From Spirosoma sp. (GTDB lineage Bacteria; Bacteroidota; Bacteroidia; Cytophagales; Spirosomataceae), in the NCBI GenBank assembly GCA_028288385.1, contig JAQBNX010000050.1, positions 1 through 7,503 of the forward strand: DNA of 7,503 nucleotides, written 5' to 3'. A model generated the notes under the pieces. It did no database searches. It saw nothing but the letters and a program-made list of their open reading frames with translations, and was not told the DNA's origin. Made by a program: the position numbers and the translations under genes. Positions 6,908 to 7,503 of this stretch are shown here, piece by piece (the stretch's first letter is position 1; each line of letters starts with the position of its first letter).

Positions 6908-7147
6908 ATGAGCCAGGAGGAAGCAGTCGGAGCAAAGCGCCAAGGAGAAATAGAGAAAGTAACCAGACAGATTGCGTATTATGATAATTTGATCGCCAAC
7001 TACTTAGACGTCATTGAAGGAATTAATGGGCCTGATGCGCCTATTGAGGCTAAGCCACTCATCTAGCTTACCACCGAAAGCATAGACTACTGTGAGGACA
7101 AGAGCACTATCTTGATCAACTACCTCAACACTTTGAATGAGTCATAG
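6908..7147 (+). pseudogene. Small helical reading frame interrupted by an in-frame TAG
   Basis: From ATG6908 a frame encodes 52 residues (MSQEEAVGAKRQGEIEK...) to TAG7064-7066. The same frame then continues open for 26 codons (LTTESIDYCEDK...) to TAG7145-7147. Both halves have similar composition: charged, without Pro/Gly in the core, rich in I/L/Y at helix-like spacing (RQIAYYDNLIANYLDVI before the stop, STILINYLNTL after). Together they would make a roughly 78-residue protein of two helices. One base change (for example CAG to TAG) would explain the break. I recognise no family. An in-frame TAA lies just upstream (6902-6904), so the start is within the window. The only promoter-like sequence upstream is poor (6722-6752). 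It could instead be a real 52-residue gene followed by chance open frame, or not a gene at all. Confidence 0.4.
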
Positions 7148-7279
7148 GTAAAATGTTGGCTCAAACCCACTGCCAATCGTTGCTCATACCCCCGATTACA
7201 TAGGATTAAGTATCTATAGTCTTACCCCATGCTCTTCATAGCAAAACATAGAGAACTGTTGTATACGCAAAAGAACAAA

Positions 7280-7503
7280 CTAAGGTCTGCCGGGAAATAT
7301 GCCAGACACGGCAATGTAGTACTTTGGTCCAAAATCTAAAGTAATTGGCTCCTTTCCAAGTAAGTTGGGTAAACCAAAAGTAGTTTTACCATCCCCATTA
7401 TAAACAGTGCCCAACAAGGTAAACAATGCTGTATTATCTTGAATCTGTAATAGCCGTCCGTCGCACAGGTCCCAACCTTTGGGCGCATAATTAAAAGCAA
7501 ATA
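7280..7503 (-). CDS. Phage tail-collar (Mdp-like) domain protein, 3' end only
   Basis: On the minus strand a frame enters from the right edge and runs 73 full codons from 7501 to TAG7282-7280. It has no ATG because its start is outside the window. The sequence reads FAFNYAPKGWDLCDG, then LLQIQDNTALFTLLGTVY, NGDGKTTFGLPNLLGK and finally YYIAVSGIFPGRP. These are the hallmarks of the tail-collar domain found in phage tail fibres and in Bacteroidota 'microcystin-dependent' (Mdp) proteins: A-P-x-GW-x-x-C-x-G, ALF-LLGT-YGGDG, F-LP-L-G and the terminal IALxGIFPxRP. The stretch between the LPNLLGK motif and the C-terminal motif is only about 10 residues, whereas most family members carry a long His-rich insert there, so this is a compact form. 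Such proteins are structural or surface-associated; the function here is unknown. The upstream part is likely short (GEIRL-type start). Confidence 0.85.
   Translation of the reverse strand, partial: FAFNYAPKGWDLCDGRLLQIQDNTALFTLLGTVYNGDGKTTFGLPNLLGKEPITLDFGPKYYIAVSGIFPGRP

Noticed and set aside
6678..7503. Possible attachment-site repeat of the tRNA 3' end
   Set aside because: By eye no second copy of the T-arm/acceptor sequence was found to the right edge, so no integrated element is claimed.
1..7503. CRISPR arrays, insertion sequences and riboswitches
   Set aside because: No regularly spaced direct repeats, transposase motifs or recognisable riboswitch cores were seen on either strand.

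Overview
The window looks like chromosomal DNA of a Bacteroidota member, most likely a Cytophagales bacterium of the Spirosoma type. The reasons are the three-subunit sdhCAB operon with a one-polypeptide, four-histidine cytochrome b; promoters of the Bacteroidota form (TTG, about 20 nt, TAnnTTTG) in front of sdhC, fabD and the tRNA; starts without clear Shine-Dalgarno sequences; and a short lipocalin-like lipoprotein. The genus is an inference from style, not from a database match.

Layout, left to right. (1) Bases 2-1078, plus strand: the 3' part of an M20 metallo-amidohydrolase whose start lies outside the window. (2) Bases 1111-1599, plus strand: a small predicted lipoprotein. (3) Bases 1619-1670: a 24-bp perfect hairpin with U-runs on both sides, a bidirectional terminator between the plus-strand genes and the convergent sdh operon. 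(4) Bases 5236-1683, minus strand: sdhC-sdhA-sdhB, a complete succinate:menaquinone oxidoreductase (complex II), with a promoter near 5301-5331. (5) Bases 5237-5596: a 360-base divergent intergenic region carrying the promoters of sdhC and fabD. (6) Bases 5597-6472, plus strand: fabD, malonyl-CoA:ACP transacylase. (7) Bases 6558-6722: a complete tRNA-Gln(UUG) unit with promoter and terminator. (8) Bases 6725-7503: visibly AT-richer DNA with accessory character. It holds a small reading frame interrupted by an in-frame TAG (6908-7147) and, on the minus strand, the 3' end of a phage tail-collar (Mdp-like) gene running off the right edge (7280-7503).

The left 6.7 kb is ordinary core metabolism: complex II links the TCA cycle to the menaquinone pool, and FabD supplies malonyl-ACP for fatty acid synthesis. 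These neighbours share no obvious pathway, and fabD appears to be its own transcription unit. I found no clear new biological system. The right end is the part most worth following, because the tail-collar gene and the broken small gene sit just past a tRNA, but the window stops before the context can be read.
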